This document shows positions 7,693-15,281 of a DNA stretch of 27,753 bases, in pieces. Each line of letters starts with the position of its first letter. Position 1 is the stretch's first letter. The notes under the pieces were generated by a model, which did no database searches, was not told where the DNA came from, and worked only from the letters and a program-made list of their open reading frames with translations. The stretch is taken from positions 1 through 27,753 of the forward strand of contig JAYYDT010000070.1 in assembly GCA_036160575.1 (NCBI GenBank). Direction: 5' to 3'. This DNA comes from TMED26 sp002694075. Its GTDB lineage: Bacteria > Pseudomonadota > Alphaproteobacteria > Thalassobaculales > Thalassobaculaceae. A program made the position numbers and the translations under genes.

Positions 7693-10056
7693 TCACGCTT
7701 TGGCGTCTTGGATGGCTTGCCAGACACGGGCCGGGGTCGCCGGCATGGCGATATCCTCAACTCCGAAATCGGTAAGCGCGTCCAACACGGCGTTGATCAC
7801 CGCCGGCGGTGAGCCAATCGCGCCGACCTCGCCACAACCTTTCACGCCCAAGCTGTTATGGGTGCAGAGGGTGGTTTCATGGGCGACTTGGATGCTCGGC
7901 AGGTTGTCGGCGCGCGGCATGCAGTAGTCCATGTACGAACCGGTCAGCAATTGGCCTTCCGGGTCGTAGATGGCCTCTTCCAGCAGGGCTTGGCCGATAC
8001 CTTGGGCAACGCCGCCATGGACCTGTCCGGCGACGATCATCGGGTTGATCACCCGGCCAACATCGTCGACCGCGGTGAACTTGGTGACCTCGGTGACACC
8101 GGTCGCCGGATCGATCTCGACCTCGCAAATGTGACAACCGCCCGGATAGGTGAAGTTGGCCGGATCGTAGAAGGCTTGTTCGTCCAAGCCCGGCTCAATC
8201 TCGTCAATCGGGTAGTTATGCGGCACATAGGCGGCCAAGGCGACTTCGCCGAAAGCCATGGCCTTGTCGGTCCCGGCGACGGTGAAGTTGCCGTCGTTGA
8301 ATTCCAGGTCCTCGGTCGACGCTTCCAGGATATGGGCGGCGATCTTTTTGGCCTTGGCTTCGATTTTATCGAGGGCCTTGTCCAAAGCGACGCCGCCGAC
8401 GGCCAGCGAGCGCGACCCATAGGTGCCCATGCCAAATTGCACCCGGTTGGTGTCGCCATGGCTGATTTCGATGTTTTCCAGCGGCACGCCCAGCCGTTCG
8501 GAGACCAACTGCGCGAAGGTCGTCTCATGGCCTTGGCCGTGGCTATGGGTGCCGGTGAAAATGGTCACCGAGCCGGTCGGATGCACGCGCACCTCGGCCG
8601 ATTCATAAAGCCCGGCGCGGGCGCCCAGGGCGCCGGCGACGGCCGACGGCGCGATGCCGCAAGCTTCCAGATAGGTGGAATAGCCGAGACCCAACTTTTT
8701 GCCGCGGGCTTCGGCTTCCGCCCGGCGGGCCGCGAAACCGGCGGTGTCGTGCAGTTCCTGCGCACGCTTCAAAGTCGCCATGTAATCGCCGCTGTCGTAT
8801 TGCAGGGCGACCGGCGTTTGATAGGGGAAGGCGTCCGACGGAATGAAATTGCGGGTGCGAATTTCAACCGGGTCGAGGTTCATCTCCTTGGCCGCTTTGT
8901 TGACAATCCGCTCCAACAGATAGGTCGCCTCCGGACGGCCGGCGCCGCGATAGGCGTCGACCGGCACAGTATTGGTGAAGATCGCTTTGACGTTGGCGAA
9001 AATCACCGGCGTGGTGTAGCAGCCGGCCAGCAAGGTGGCGTAGAGATAGGTCGGCACCGAACTGGCGAAGGTCGACAAATAGGCGCCCATATTGGCCATG
9101 GTTTCGACCTTCAAGGCGGTGAATTTGCCATTCGCGTCCAGGCCCAGCTTGGCGGTGGTGACATGGTCGCGGCCCTGGGCGTCGGTCATGAAGCTTTCCG
9201 ATCGCTCGGCGGTCCATTTGATCGGCCGCGCCAGCTTGCCGGCGGCCCAGGTCAGGATCGCTTCCTCGGCGTAATGGAAAATCTTCGAGCCAAAGCCACC
9301 CCCGACGTCGGGCGCGACAATGCGCAATTTGTGCTCGGGGATCGACAGCACGAAGGCGCCCATCAACAAGCGAATGACATGGGGGTTTTGGGTTGTCGTG
9401 TAGAGCGTGTATTCGCCGGTCGCCCGGTCGAAATCGCTTACCGCCGCGCGCGGTTCCATGGCGTTGGCGATGAGCCGATTGTTGACGATGTCGATCTCGG
9501 TGACATGGGCCGAGCCGGCCAGCGCCGCGTCGACATCGCCTTCCTCGCCGATCACCCAGTCGTAGCAGACATTGGTGCCGATATCGTCGTGCACCAAGGT
9601 GCCGCCGCCGGCGGCCGCCTTCATGTCAACGACGGCCGGCAGTACGTCGTAATCGACCTCGATCAATTCGGCGGCGGCTTTGGCCTGGGACAGGCTGTCG
9701 GCGATGACGATGGCGACCTGGTCGCCGAGGCAGCGCACTTTGCCTTGCGCTAGTGGCGGATGCGGCGGCTCATGCATCGGGCTGCCGTCGCGGGAATGGA
9801 TTAACCAACCGCAGGGCAGGCCGCCGGTTTGCATGTCGGCGCCGGTGTAAATGGCGACCACACCGTCGGCGGCGCCGGCGGCGGTGGTGTCGATGCCATT
9901 GATGCGGGCGTGGGCGTGCGGGCTGCGCAGGATATACGCATAGGCTTGGCCCGGCCGGTTGATATCGTCGGTATAGGTGCCCTGGCCGGTCAGAAAACGG
10001 TAGTCCTCGACGCGCGTGACCGAGGCGCCAATTCCAGTGTTGATCCCATCGGGCAT
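7693..10056 (-). CDS. coxL: Form II CO dehydrogenase-like large subunit (molybdenum hydroxylase)
   Basis: A 787-residue molybdopterin-binding catalytic subunit. It starts with the usual GASVTRVEDYRFLTGQGTY block and carries the molybdenum-site motif GGGFGSK. The active-site loop is AYRGAGR (368-374), the diagnostic motif of form II proteins. Form I enzymes, the proven high-affinity CO oxidisers, have AYxCSFR with the cysteine that binds copper; that cysteine is absent here. The conserved catalytic glutamate is present in KGCGEVGAIGSP (Glu743). The substrate of form II enzymes is not firmly known, so oxidation of CO should not be assumed. It starts three bases after the coxS stop, with its ribosome site inside the end of coxS. 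Confidence 0.95.
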   Translation of the reverse strand: MPDGINTGIGASVTRVEDYRFLTGQGTYTDDINRPGQAYAYILRSPHAHARINGIDTTAAGAADGVVAIYTGADMQTGGLPCGWLIHSRDGSPMHEPPHPPLAQGKVRCLGDQVAIVIADSLSQAKAAAELIEVDYDVLPAVVDMKAAAGGGTLVHDDIGTNVCYDWVIGEEGDVDAALAGSAHVTEIDIVNNRLIANAMEPRAAVSDFDRATGEYTLYTTTQNPHVIRLLMGAFVLSIPEHKLRIVAPDVGGGFGSKIFHYAEEAILTWAAGKLARPIKWTAERSESFMTDAQGRDHVTTAKLGLDANGKFTALKVETMANMGAYLSTFASSVPTYLYATLLAGCYTTPVIFANVKAIFTNTVPVDAYRGAGRPEATYLLERIVNKAAKEMNLDPVEIRTRNFIPSDAFPYQTPVALQYDSGDYMATLKRAQELHDTAGFAARRAEAEARGKKLGLGYSTYLEACGIAPSAVAGALGARAGLYESAEVRVHPTGSVTIFTGTHSHGQGHETTFAQLVSERLGVPLENIEISHGDTNRVQFGMGTYGSRSLAVGGVALDKALDKIEAKAKKIAAHILEASTEDLEFNDGNFTVAGTDKAMAFGEVALAAYVPHNYPIDEIEPGLDEQAFYDPANFTYPGGCHICEVEIDPATGVTEVTKFTAVDDVGRVINPMIVAGQVHGGVAQGIGQALLEEAIYDPEGQLLTGSYMDYCMPRADNLPSIQVAHETTLCTHNSLGVKGCGEVGAIGSPPAVINAVLDALTDFGVEDIAMPATPARVWQAIQDAKA
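8935..8955 (-). other. Form II active-site signature codons (AYRGAGR) in coxL
   Basis: These 21 bases encode residues 368-374, the loop beside the molybdenum centre. The motif reads AYRGAGR, so the copper-binding cysteine of form I CO dehydrogenase is replaced. This classifies the enzyme as form II. Confidence 0.9.
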
Positions 10057-10059
10057 GGC

Positions 10060-10527
10060 TTAGCTCCCCATCACGCGGGCCGCCTCGGCGACCGATTTGA
10101 CAATGTTGTGATAGCCGGTGCAGCGGCAGATATTGCCTTCCAACCCGTCGCGAATTTCTTCCTCGCTGGGGTTGGGATTGCGGTTCACCAGGTCGATCGC
10201 GCTCATCACCATGCCTGGCGTGCAAAACCCGCACTGCAGGCCGTGATTGTTTCGAAACGCCTCCTGCATCGGATGCAGAGTGTCACCGTCGGCCAAGCCT
10301 TCAATGGTCGTCACTTCGGCGCCCTCGGCTTGCATCGCCAACATCGTGCAAGACTTCATGGCGGCGCCATTCACATGCACCACGCAGGCGCCGCATTGGC
10401 TTGTGTCGCAACCCACATGGGTTCCGGTCAGGTCGAGGTTCTCGCGCAAAAACTGCACCAACAGTGTGCGCGCCTCGACCTCTCCTTGAACGGCTTTACC
10501 GTTCACTGTCATGGAAAGGTTCGGCAT
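10060..10527 (-). CDS. coxS: Form II CO dehydrogenase-like small subunit (two [2Fe-2S])
   Basis: A 155-residue iron-sulfur subunit that relays electrons from the molybdenum site to FAD. The N-terminal ferredoxin-like cluster uses Cys40, Cys45, Cys48 and Cys60 (VGCDTSQCGAC). The C-terminal helical domain holds the second cluster through Cys99, Cys102, Cys134 and Cys136 (QCGFCTPGM and CRCTGYHNIVK). All eight ligands are present and length is normal. The ATG follows a GGGAG sequence. It is first of the coxSLM trio. The 184 bases upstream hold no gene I can support, so a promoter could lie there. Confidence 0.96.
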   Translation of the reverse strand: MPNLSMTVNGKAVQGEVEARTLLVQFLRENLDLTGTHVGCDTSQCGACVVHVNGAAMKSCTMLAMQAEGAEVTTIEGLADGDTLHPMQEAFRNNHGLQCGFCTPGMVMSAIDLVNRNPNPSEEEIRDGLEGNICRCTGYHNIVKSVAEAARVMGS

Positions 10528-10711
10528 CCTTCACTCCCGTGTAATGAAATCTCCCATTTACCGCTCTTTTGAGCGTTCGGTCACGGCGATCACGTGGCCT
10601 CGCGGTCCGTGAAATTCAGGTGACCGATTGGAGGCAGTCTCAACCCTGCCCGCCGCCGCGTCAAGGGGCCGCGCGCTGCGTATCAATGCCGCAGTGAGGG
10701 AATGCTTTCAG
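10528..10711. other. Intergenic gap upstream of coxS
   Basis: The longest non-coding interval inside the co-directional cox array (184 bases), between the dioxygenase stop and the coxS start. It contains the coxS ribosome site. I could not identify a convincing promoter or terminator in it, but it is the natural place for a separate coxSLM promoter. Confidence 0.4.
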
Positions 10712-11587
10712 CTATTCCGCGAGGCTGTTACAGGCGCCGCGCACGCGGGTTTGACGCATCAAACGGCGATGCTTGTCGGCGTCATAGCCGGCGCCGCGAT
10801 GCAGCAGGCAGCGATTGTCCCAAATCACCAGGTCGCCGGCTTGCCATTGATGGCTGTAGATATGCTGACTGGCGGTCGCATCCTCGGTCAGTTCGTCGAT
10901 CAGGGCGCGGCTTGGGGGCATCTCCCAGCCGTCGACCTGGCGGCAGTGCGAACCGAGATAGAGATTTGGCGCCCCGCTACGCGGATTGCGCCGCACCATG
11001 CGTTGCTTGACCGGCGGTAGAGAGGCGGCCAGTTCCGGTTTTAACACCCCGGGGCCAACCTTGCTGCGGGAATAGGAATAATCGTGAATGCCGACCAATG
11101 GGTCGACCTGTTCCTTGGTCGCTTTGGACAGCCGGTCATAGGCGGCGCGCTGGCTGATGAACAAGGTCGCGCCGCCCTCCGACGGCACCTCGTAAGCGCA
11201 CATAATCGACACATAGCTGGGCACCGGTCGAAACGAACTATCGGAATGCCACATATTGTTGCCGGTTTTGAACACGGTTTTTGGATGGCTGTTGCCGATG
11301 GCGGTGCCGTCGGCCTGCACATTGCCGATGGTGCCGAAATACTCGACCCGGCCTTCCTCGCCCAAGGTGACGTGGCTTTCCTCGGGCTCGCCCAGCGATT
11401 GGGTGAAGGCGAGTTGCAGGTCGTCGGTGAAGCTCTGGTTTGGGAACACCACGAAGGAGTAATCGTCGATCGCTTTTTTGATCATCTCAACGGTGTCGGG
11501 CGTTTGCGGACCGGCAGCGTCGAGGCCGGTGATCGCCACGCCAAAATCGGCGTGCAGCGGTGTGTATTCGATTTCCTGTCGCGACAT
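10712..11587 (-). CDS. TauD/TfdA-family Fe(II)/2-oxoglutarate dioxygenase
   Basis: A 291-residue non-haem iron dioxygenase that couples 2-oxoglutarate decarboxylation to substrate hydroxylation. The iron ligands are visible as WHSDSSF (His114 and Asp116) and distal His263 in LLHRGAGYDADKHRR. Arg274, 11 residues after the distal histidine, matches the 2-oxoglutarate-binding arginine position of TauD. The N-terminal FGVAITGLDA block is typical of TauD/TfdA. The substrate cannot be read from sequence; relatives act on taurine, 2,4-D-type ethers, sulfate esters or N-methylated compounds. The ATG has a strong GGGAGGA ribosome site. It sits 184 bases upstream of coxS and downstream of formaldehyde-oxidation genes, so a reaction releasing formaldehyde is an attractive but unproven idea. 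Confidence 0.92.
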   Translation of the reverse strand: MSRQEIEYTPLHADFGVAITGLDAAGPQTPDTVEMIKKAIDDYSFVVFPNQSFTDDLQLAFTQSLGEPEESHVTLGEEGRVEYFGTIGNVQADGTAIGNSHPKTVFKTGNNMWHSDSSFRPVPSYVSIMCAYEVPSEGGATLFISQRAAYDRLSKATKEQVDPLVGIHDYSYSRSKVGPGVLKPELAASLPPVKQRMVRRNPRSGAPNLYLGSHCRQVDGWEMPPSRALIDELTEDATASQHIYSHQWQAGDLVIWDNRCLLHRGAGYDADKHRRLMRQTRVRGACNSLAE

Positions 11588-11668
11588 CCGTTCCTCCCGA
11601 CATTTCCCCGACGTGTTTTAACGATATAAAACCACGGCCCGCCCGCGCCTGGCAACCAAGCGTGGCGG

Positions 11669-12271
11669 CTAATCGCAGCGATAGTCGGGAGCGGCGGCGG
11701 AGGCCCGAAACGGATCGGTTAGGTCATCGCTGTATTGGTCCAGCAACAAGCGTTTTTTGGCCAGTAAATGGCGGCGAAAAAAGCGCCCGAAGGTGGCGAC
11801 CCGATAGCCCTTGTCGGTGAGGCGTACACAGCCCGCGTCGAGGCGGATGGTGCCTGATTTCATTTGCTCGGTCAGACGGACATCGACCAAGCGATGCTCG
11901 CGCAAATATTCCTCGGTGAACACCTCGGCGAACCGGTCCTGGCGGATGGCGCCGCCACGTTGAGCCAGTTTTTCCAGAATGTAAAAGGACAAAGAGCGGT
12001 CGATCACCGTCGGCACCGAGATCGCCAGGGCGTAACCCGCCAGTGCCCAAATCAACAGCATTTGGACTTTTTCGAAAACCGACAGGGCACGCGCCAGCAC
12101 CAGCACGCCGGCGCTGATCAGCAAGGCCAGAACGACATCCAACAGCGCCGCGTAAAACACCACATCAACGGGGAAAAAACGCGCGTGGGCCAGATAGACC
12201 AGGGCCAAGACGACCAGAAACAGCAGCGACGCGAGCAGCGCTTGGCCGATTTTGCGAAACAAGCCAGTCAC
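11669..12271 (-). CDS. Small membrane protein of unknown function paired with GT2
   Basis: I do not recognise a named family. The 200-residue protein has three hydrophobic segments at about residues 9-28, 36-60 and 70-88. A charged cytosolic-looking region of about 110 residues follows, containing LAQRGGAIRQDRF, DVRLTEQMKSG and RLTDKGYRVATFGRFFRRH. The 'LTDKGYRVA' part resembles the tail of a winged-helix fold, but that is only a visual impression. Its ATG overlaps the stop of the upstream glycosyltransferase as ATGA, implying translational coupling and a shared function, for example as a membrane partner in polyprenyl-linked sugar transfer. Confidence 0.75.
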   Translation of the reverse strand: MTGLFRKIGQALLASLLFLVVLALVYLAHARFFPVDVVFYAALLDVVLALLISAGVLVLARALSVFEKVQMLLIWALAGYALAISVPTVIDRSLSFYILEKLAQRGGAIRQDRFAEVFTEEYLREHRLVDVRLTEQMKSGTIRLDAGCVRLTDKGYRVATFGRFFRRHLLAKKRLLLDQYSDDLTDPFRASAAAPDYRCD

Positions 12272-13275
12272 GCGCCGGCGCCGCCGTCGGCGGTCTTGCC
12301 GACCGGGGTCACCGCGCTCGTCACCGCCGGATGCGTGGCCAGCACCCGATCAATCGGCGCCTGATAGGATTCCGCCGGGGGCACCGCTTGGCCGCGCATG
12401 ACGCCGGCCAGCATGAGGGTCATCAGGCTAAGGGCGCCGGTTTGCATGAAAATTAGCACCAGGATGCCAAGCGCGATGGAAAACCAGCCGGGGGTGGAAA
12501 AACCGAACAGTTTTAGGCCAACCGCGGCCAGCGCGCCGCTGACCGCCAGGCCAGCGATGATCGCACAGGCGATGCCCAGGCGCACCAGGACATCTTCGAC
12601 GAACACCATCAAGCCGCGAAAGCCGTGCAGCACCAGGCCGACGAAGTTCATCTTCGACTGGCCATCGTAGCGCGGCCCGCGCGCCAACGGGCGATGGTCG
12701 AGCCGGAGGCGTGAGGCGATCAAGGCCCCGGCGACATGAATCGCGGTTTCCGACATGGCCGCCAGACGGCGCGCCGTGCTGGCCCGCAGGGCCATGAAAT
12801 TGCCAAAACCGATTGGCCGCCCGCTGAGCAGCCGAAAAAGAAGCTTGTAGAGAGCGTAGAAAATCTTGAACCGACGGGTTTCAACGCGGGCGGTGCGCTG
12901 GGCGACGACCGCGTCCACTTCCGGGTCGTCCAAACCGGCGACCAATTCGGCGATGCTGTCGGGCAAATCCTCACCGTCACAGTCCATGATCACGACATTT
13001 TGGTCGGGCGCCAAGCGGTCGGCGAGATAGCCAAGACCGGTGGCGATCGCGCGCTGATGGCCGATGTTGCGGCGCAGCACGAGGATCTCGCCGCACAGCC
13101 CGGCCGCCCGCAGGTCATCCGGCTCCGGCGGCGCGCGCACCGAGCCGTCATCGACGACCAGCACGAAAACCTCCTTGCCGTAGCGCGCGCCGAGGGCCGC
13201 GAACAGCTGCGCGCTGGCGGCACGATCCTCGAAAACGGGGGTCAGGATGACCAACGGAAAGGCGCGCATATCCAT
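12268..13275 (-). CDS. GT2 family glycosyltransferase, DPM1/GtrB-like with C-terminal membrane helices
   Basis: A 335-residue protein with an N-terminal GT-A nucleotide-sugar domain. It shows LTPVFED at the start, VVDDGS (40-45), the GHQRAIATG loop, a DxD metal motif in MDCDGED (Asp98 and Asp100), the GFGNFMALR block and RYDGQSKMNF. Two hydrophobic segments follow at about 230-255 and 262-292. This layout matches polyprenyl-phosphate sugar transferases such as DPM1 and GtrB, which load a sugar onto a lipid carrier on the cytoplasmic face. The donor sugar and final acceptor are unknown. It starts 12 bases after the fghA stop and overlaps the next gene by four bases. Confidence 0.9.
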   Translation of the reverse strand: MDMRAFPLVILTPVFEDRAASAQLFAALGARYGKEVFVLVVDDGSVRAPPEPDDLRAAGLCGEILVLRRNIGHQRAIATGLGYLADRLAPDQNVVIMDCDGEDLPDSIAELVAGLDDPEVDAVVAQRTARVETRRFKIFYALYKLLFRLLSGRPIGFGNFMALRASTARRLAAMSETAIHVAGALIASRLRLDHRPLARGPRYDGQSKMNFVGLVLHGFRGLMVFVEDVLVRLGIACAIIAGLAVSGALAAVGLKLFGFSTPGWFSIALGILVLIFMQTGALSLMTLMLAGVMRGQAVPPAESYQAPIDRVLATHPAVTSAVTPVGKTADGGAGA

Positions 13276-13287
13276 GGTTTGGCGATC

Positions 13288-14121
13288 CTAAGCCGCCAGC
13301 CGCGCCGCGTGCCAGGCCACGTGATCCGCCATGAAGCTGGCCACGAAAAAATACGAGTGGTCGTAGCCGGCTTGCCGGCGCAGGGTGGCGTCGACGCCGC
13401 TGTCGGTGACGGCTTTGGCAAGGGCGTCGGGGTTGAGCAAAGCGAGGAATTCGTCGCTGTCGCCCTGGTCGACCAAAAAATCCCGTGGCCAGCCGCGTGC
13501 CCGCAGCAGCAGGCTGGCGTCATGACGTGCCCAGCGGGTCTCGTCCTCGCCCAAATAGGCGGTCAATTGTTTGCGTCCCCACTCGGTGCCGGTGGGATGG
13601 CAAATCGGCGCCAAGGCCGACAACGAGCGGTAGGTGTCTGGATGGTTCATCGCCAGGGTGAGGGCGCCATGCCCGCCCATCGAATGGCCGGTGATTCCCT
13701 GGCGGGTCATGTCGGCCGCGAAGTTGTCCGCCACCACCGCCGGCAGTTCGTGCCCGACGTAGCTGTACATGCTGAAATGCGGCGCCCAGGGAGACTCTGT
13801 GGCGTCGACATAAAAGCCGGCGCCTTGGCCCAGGTCATAGGCCGCGTCATCGGCGATCTCGGGGCCGCGCGGGCTGGTGTCGGGAAAGACCAGCATGAGG
13901 CCATGGGCGGCGGCATGGGCCTGGGCGCCGGCCTTGACCATGGCGTTTTCATGCGTACAGGTCAGCCCAGACAGGTACCACAGCACCGGCACCGGGCCAT
14001 TTTCGGCCTGGGGCGGGCAATACACCGCGAAGGTCATATCGGTCCCGGTGGTCTTGGCGGCGTGGCGGTAAACGCCTTGGGTGCCGCCAAAGGCGCGGTT
14101 GGTTGACAAGGTTTCAAGCAT
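13288..14121 (-). CDS. fghA: S-formylglutathione hydrolase
   Basis: A 277-residue serine hydrolase of the esterase D family. It splits S-formylglutathione to formate and glutathione, the last step of glutathione-dependent formaldehyde oxidation. The nucleophile is Ser147 in GHSMGGHG. The catalytic histidine is His255 in GYDHSYFF, and the acid is an aspartate in DQGDSDEF. The N-terminal region with YLSGLTCTHENA is typical. The frame continues open upstream into frmA, but the ATG at 14121 has an AAGGAGA ribosome site and gives the usual family length. It follows frmA by 38 bases, the usual pairing of the pathway. Confidence 0.96.
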   Translation of the reverse strand: MLETLSTNRAFGGTQGVYRHAAKTTGTDMTFAVYCPPQAENGPVPVLWYLSGLTCTHENAMVKAGAQAHAAAHGLMLVFPDTSPRGPEIADDAAYDLGQGAGFYVDATESPWAPHFSMYSYVGHELPAVVADNFAADMTRQGITGHSMGGHGALTLAMNHPDTYRSLSALAPICHPTGTEWGRKQLTAYLGEDETRWARHDASLLLRARGWPRDFLVDQGDSDEFLALLNPDALAKAVTDSGVDATLRRQAGYDHSYFFVASFMADHVAWHAARLAA

Positions 14122-14159
14122 CGCTGTCTCCTTGCCCCGCCGCGACGACCGCGCCGGGG

Positions 14160-15269
14160 TCAGTATTGCACGACGGCGCGGATCGAGGTGCCGGCGTGCA
14201 TCAGGTCGAAGCCGGTGTTGATTTCGTCGAGGGGCAGGGTGTGGGTGATCAAATCGTCGATGTTGATCTTGCCGTCCATGTACCAGTCGACGATTTTCGG
14301 CACATCGGTGCGGCCCTTGGCGCCGCCGAAAGCGGTGCCGCGCCAGACCCGGCCGGTGACCAGTTGGAACGGCCGGGTGGCGATTTCGGCGCCGGCCGGC
14401 GCGACCCCGATGATGATGCTTTCGCCCCAGCCCTTGTGGCAGCATTCGAGGGCCTGGCGCATCACCTCGACATTGCCGATGCACTCAAAACTGTAATCGG
14501 CGCCGCCGTCGGTGAGTTCGACCAAATGCGCGACCAAGTCGCCGTCGATCGTTTTGGGATTGACGAAATCGGTCATCCCAAAGGCTTCGGCCAAGGCTTT
14601 GCGGTTGTCGTTCAAATCGACCCCGACAATCTTGTTGGCGCCGACCAAACGCAGGCCCTGGACCACGTTGAGGCCGATCCCGCCGAGCCCGAACACCACG
14701 CAATTGGCGCCCGGCTCGACCTTGGCGGTGTTGATCACCGCGCCGACCCCGGTGGTCACCCCGCAGCCGATGTAGCAGACCTTGTCAAAGGGCGCGTCGG
14801 CGCGGATCTTGGCCACCGCGATTTCCGGCAGCACGGTGTAATTGGAAAACGTCGAGCAGCCCATGTAGTGGTAAATCGGCTGGCCCTTGAACGAAAACCG
14901 GCTGGTCCCGTCGGGCATCAGGCCCTGGCCCTGGGTCACCCGGATCGCCTGACACAGGTTGGTTTTCCCCGACAGGCAATAGGCGCATTGTCGGCATTCC
15001 GGCGTGTACAGCGGAATGACGTGGTCGCCGACCGCCACCGAGGTCACCCCCGGCCCGGTCTCAACCACCACCCCGGCGCCCTCATGGCCCAGGATCGACG
15101 GAAAAATCCCCTCCGGATCGGCGCCCGACAAGGTGAACTCGTCGGTGTGGCAAATGCCCGTCGCCTTGATCTCGACCAAAACCTCGCCGGCCTTCGGACC
15201 GGCCAGGTCAACCTCAACAACCTCTAGCGGTTGACCCGCCTCAAACGCAACTGCCGCCCGTGTCTTCAT
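14160..15269 (-). CDS. frmA: S-(hydroxymethyl)glutathione dehydrogenase / class III alcohol dehydrogenase
   Basis: A 369-residue zinc-dependent, NAD-linked dehydrogenase that oxidises the spontaneous formaldehyde-glutathione adduct to S-formylglutathione. It can also reduce S-nitrosoglutathione. The catalytic zinc ligands are Cys40, His62 and Cys169. The structural zinc is held by Cys92, Cys95, Cys98 and Cys106 in ECRQCAYCLSGKTNLC. The NAD-binding GLGGIGL is at 194-200. The class III features and the adjacent fghA make the assignment firm. It lies 12 bases after coxG. No frmR- or gfa-like gene is next to it, so its regulation is not evident here. Confidence 0.97.
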   Translation of the reverse strand: MKTRAAVAFEAGQPLEVVEVDLAGPKAGEVLVEIKATGICHTDEFTLSGADPEGIFPSILGHEGAGVVVETGPGVTSVAVGDHVIPLYTPECRQCAYCLSGKTNLCQAIRVTQGQGLMPDGTSRFSFKGQPIYHYMGCSTFSNYTVLPEIAVAKIRADAPFDKVCYIGCGVTTGVGAVINTAKVEPGANCVVFGLGGIGLNVVQGLRLVGANKIVGVDLNDNRKALAEAFGMTDFVNPKTIDGDLVAHLVELTDGGADYSFECIGNVEVMRQALECCHKGWGESIIIGVAPAGAEIATRPFQLVTGRVWRGTAFGGAKGRTDVPKIVDWYMDGKINIDDLITHTLPLDEINTGFDLMHAGTSIRAVVQY

Positions 15270-15281
15270 GGCCCTGACCGC

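Noticed and set aside
7858..9753. 631-codon plus-strand open frame opposite coxL
   Set aside because: It mirrors the coxL codon pattern, has no recognisable domain, and coxL is certain from its motifs.
12736..14106. 456-codon plus-strand open frame across the GT2 and fghA genes
   Set aside because: It spans two real minus-strand genes and their junction, with no domain of its own.
14122..14484. N-terminal extension of fghA into frmA
   Set aside because: It reads frmA out of frame; family similarity and an AAGGAGA site place the start at 14121.
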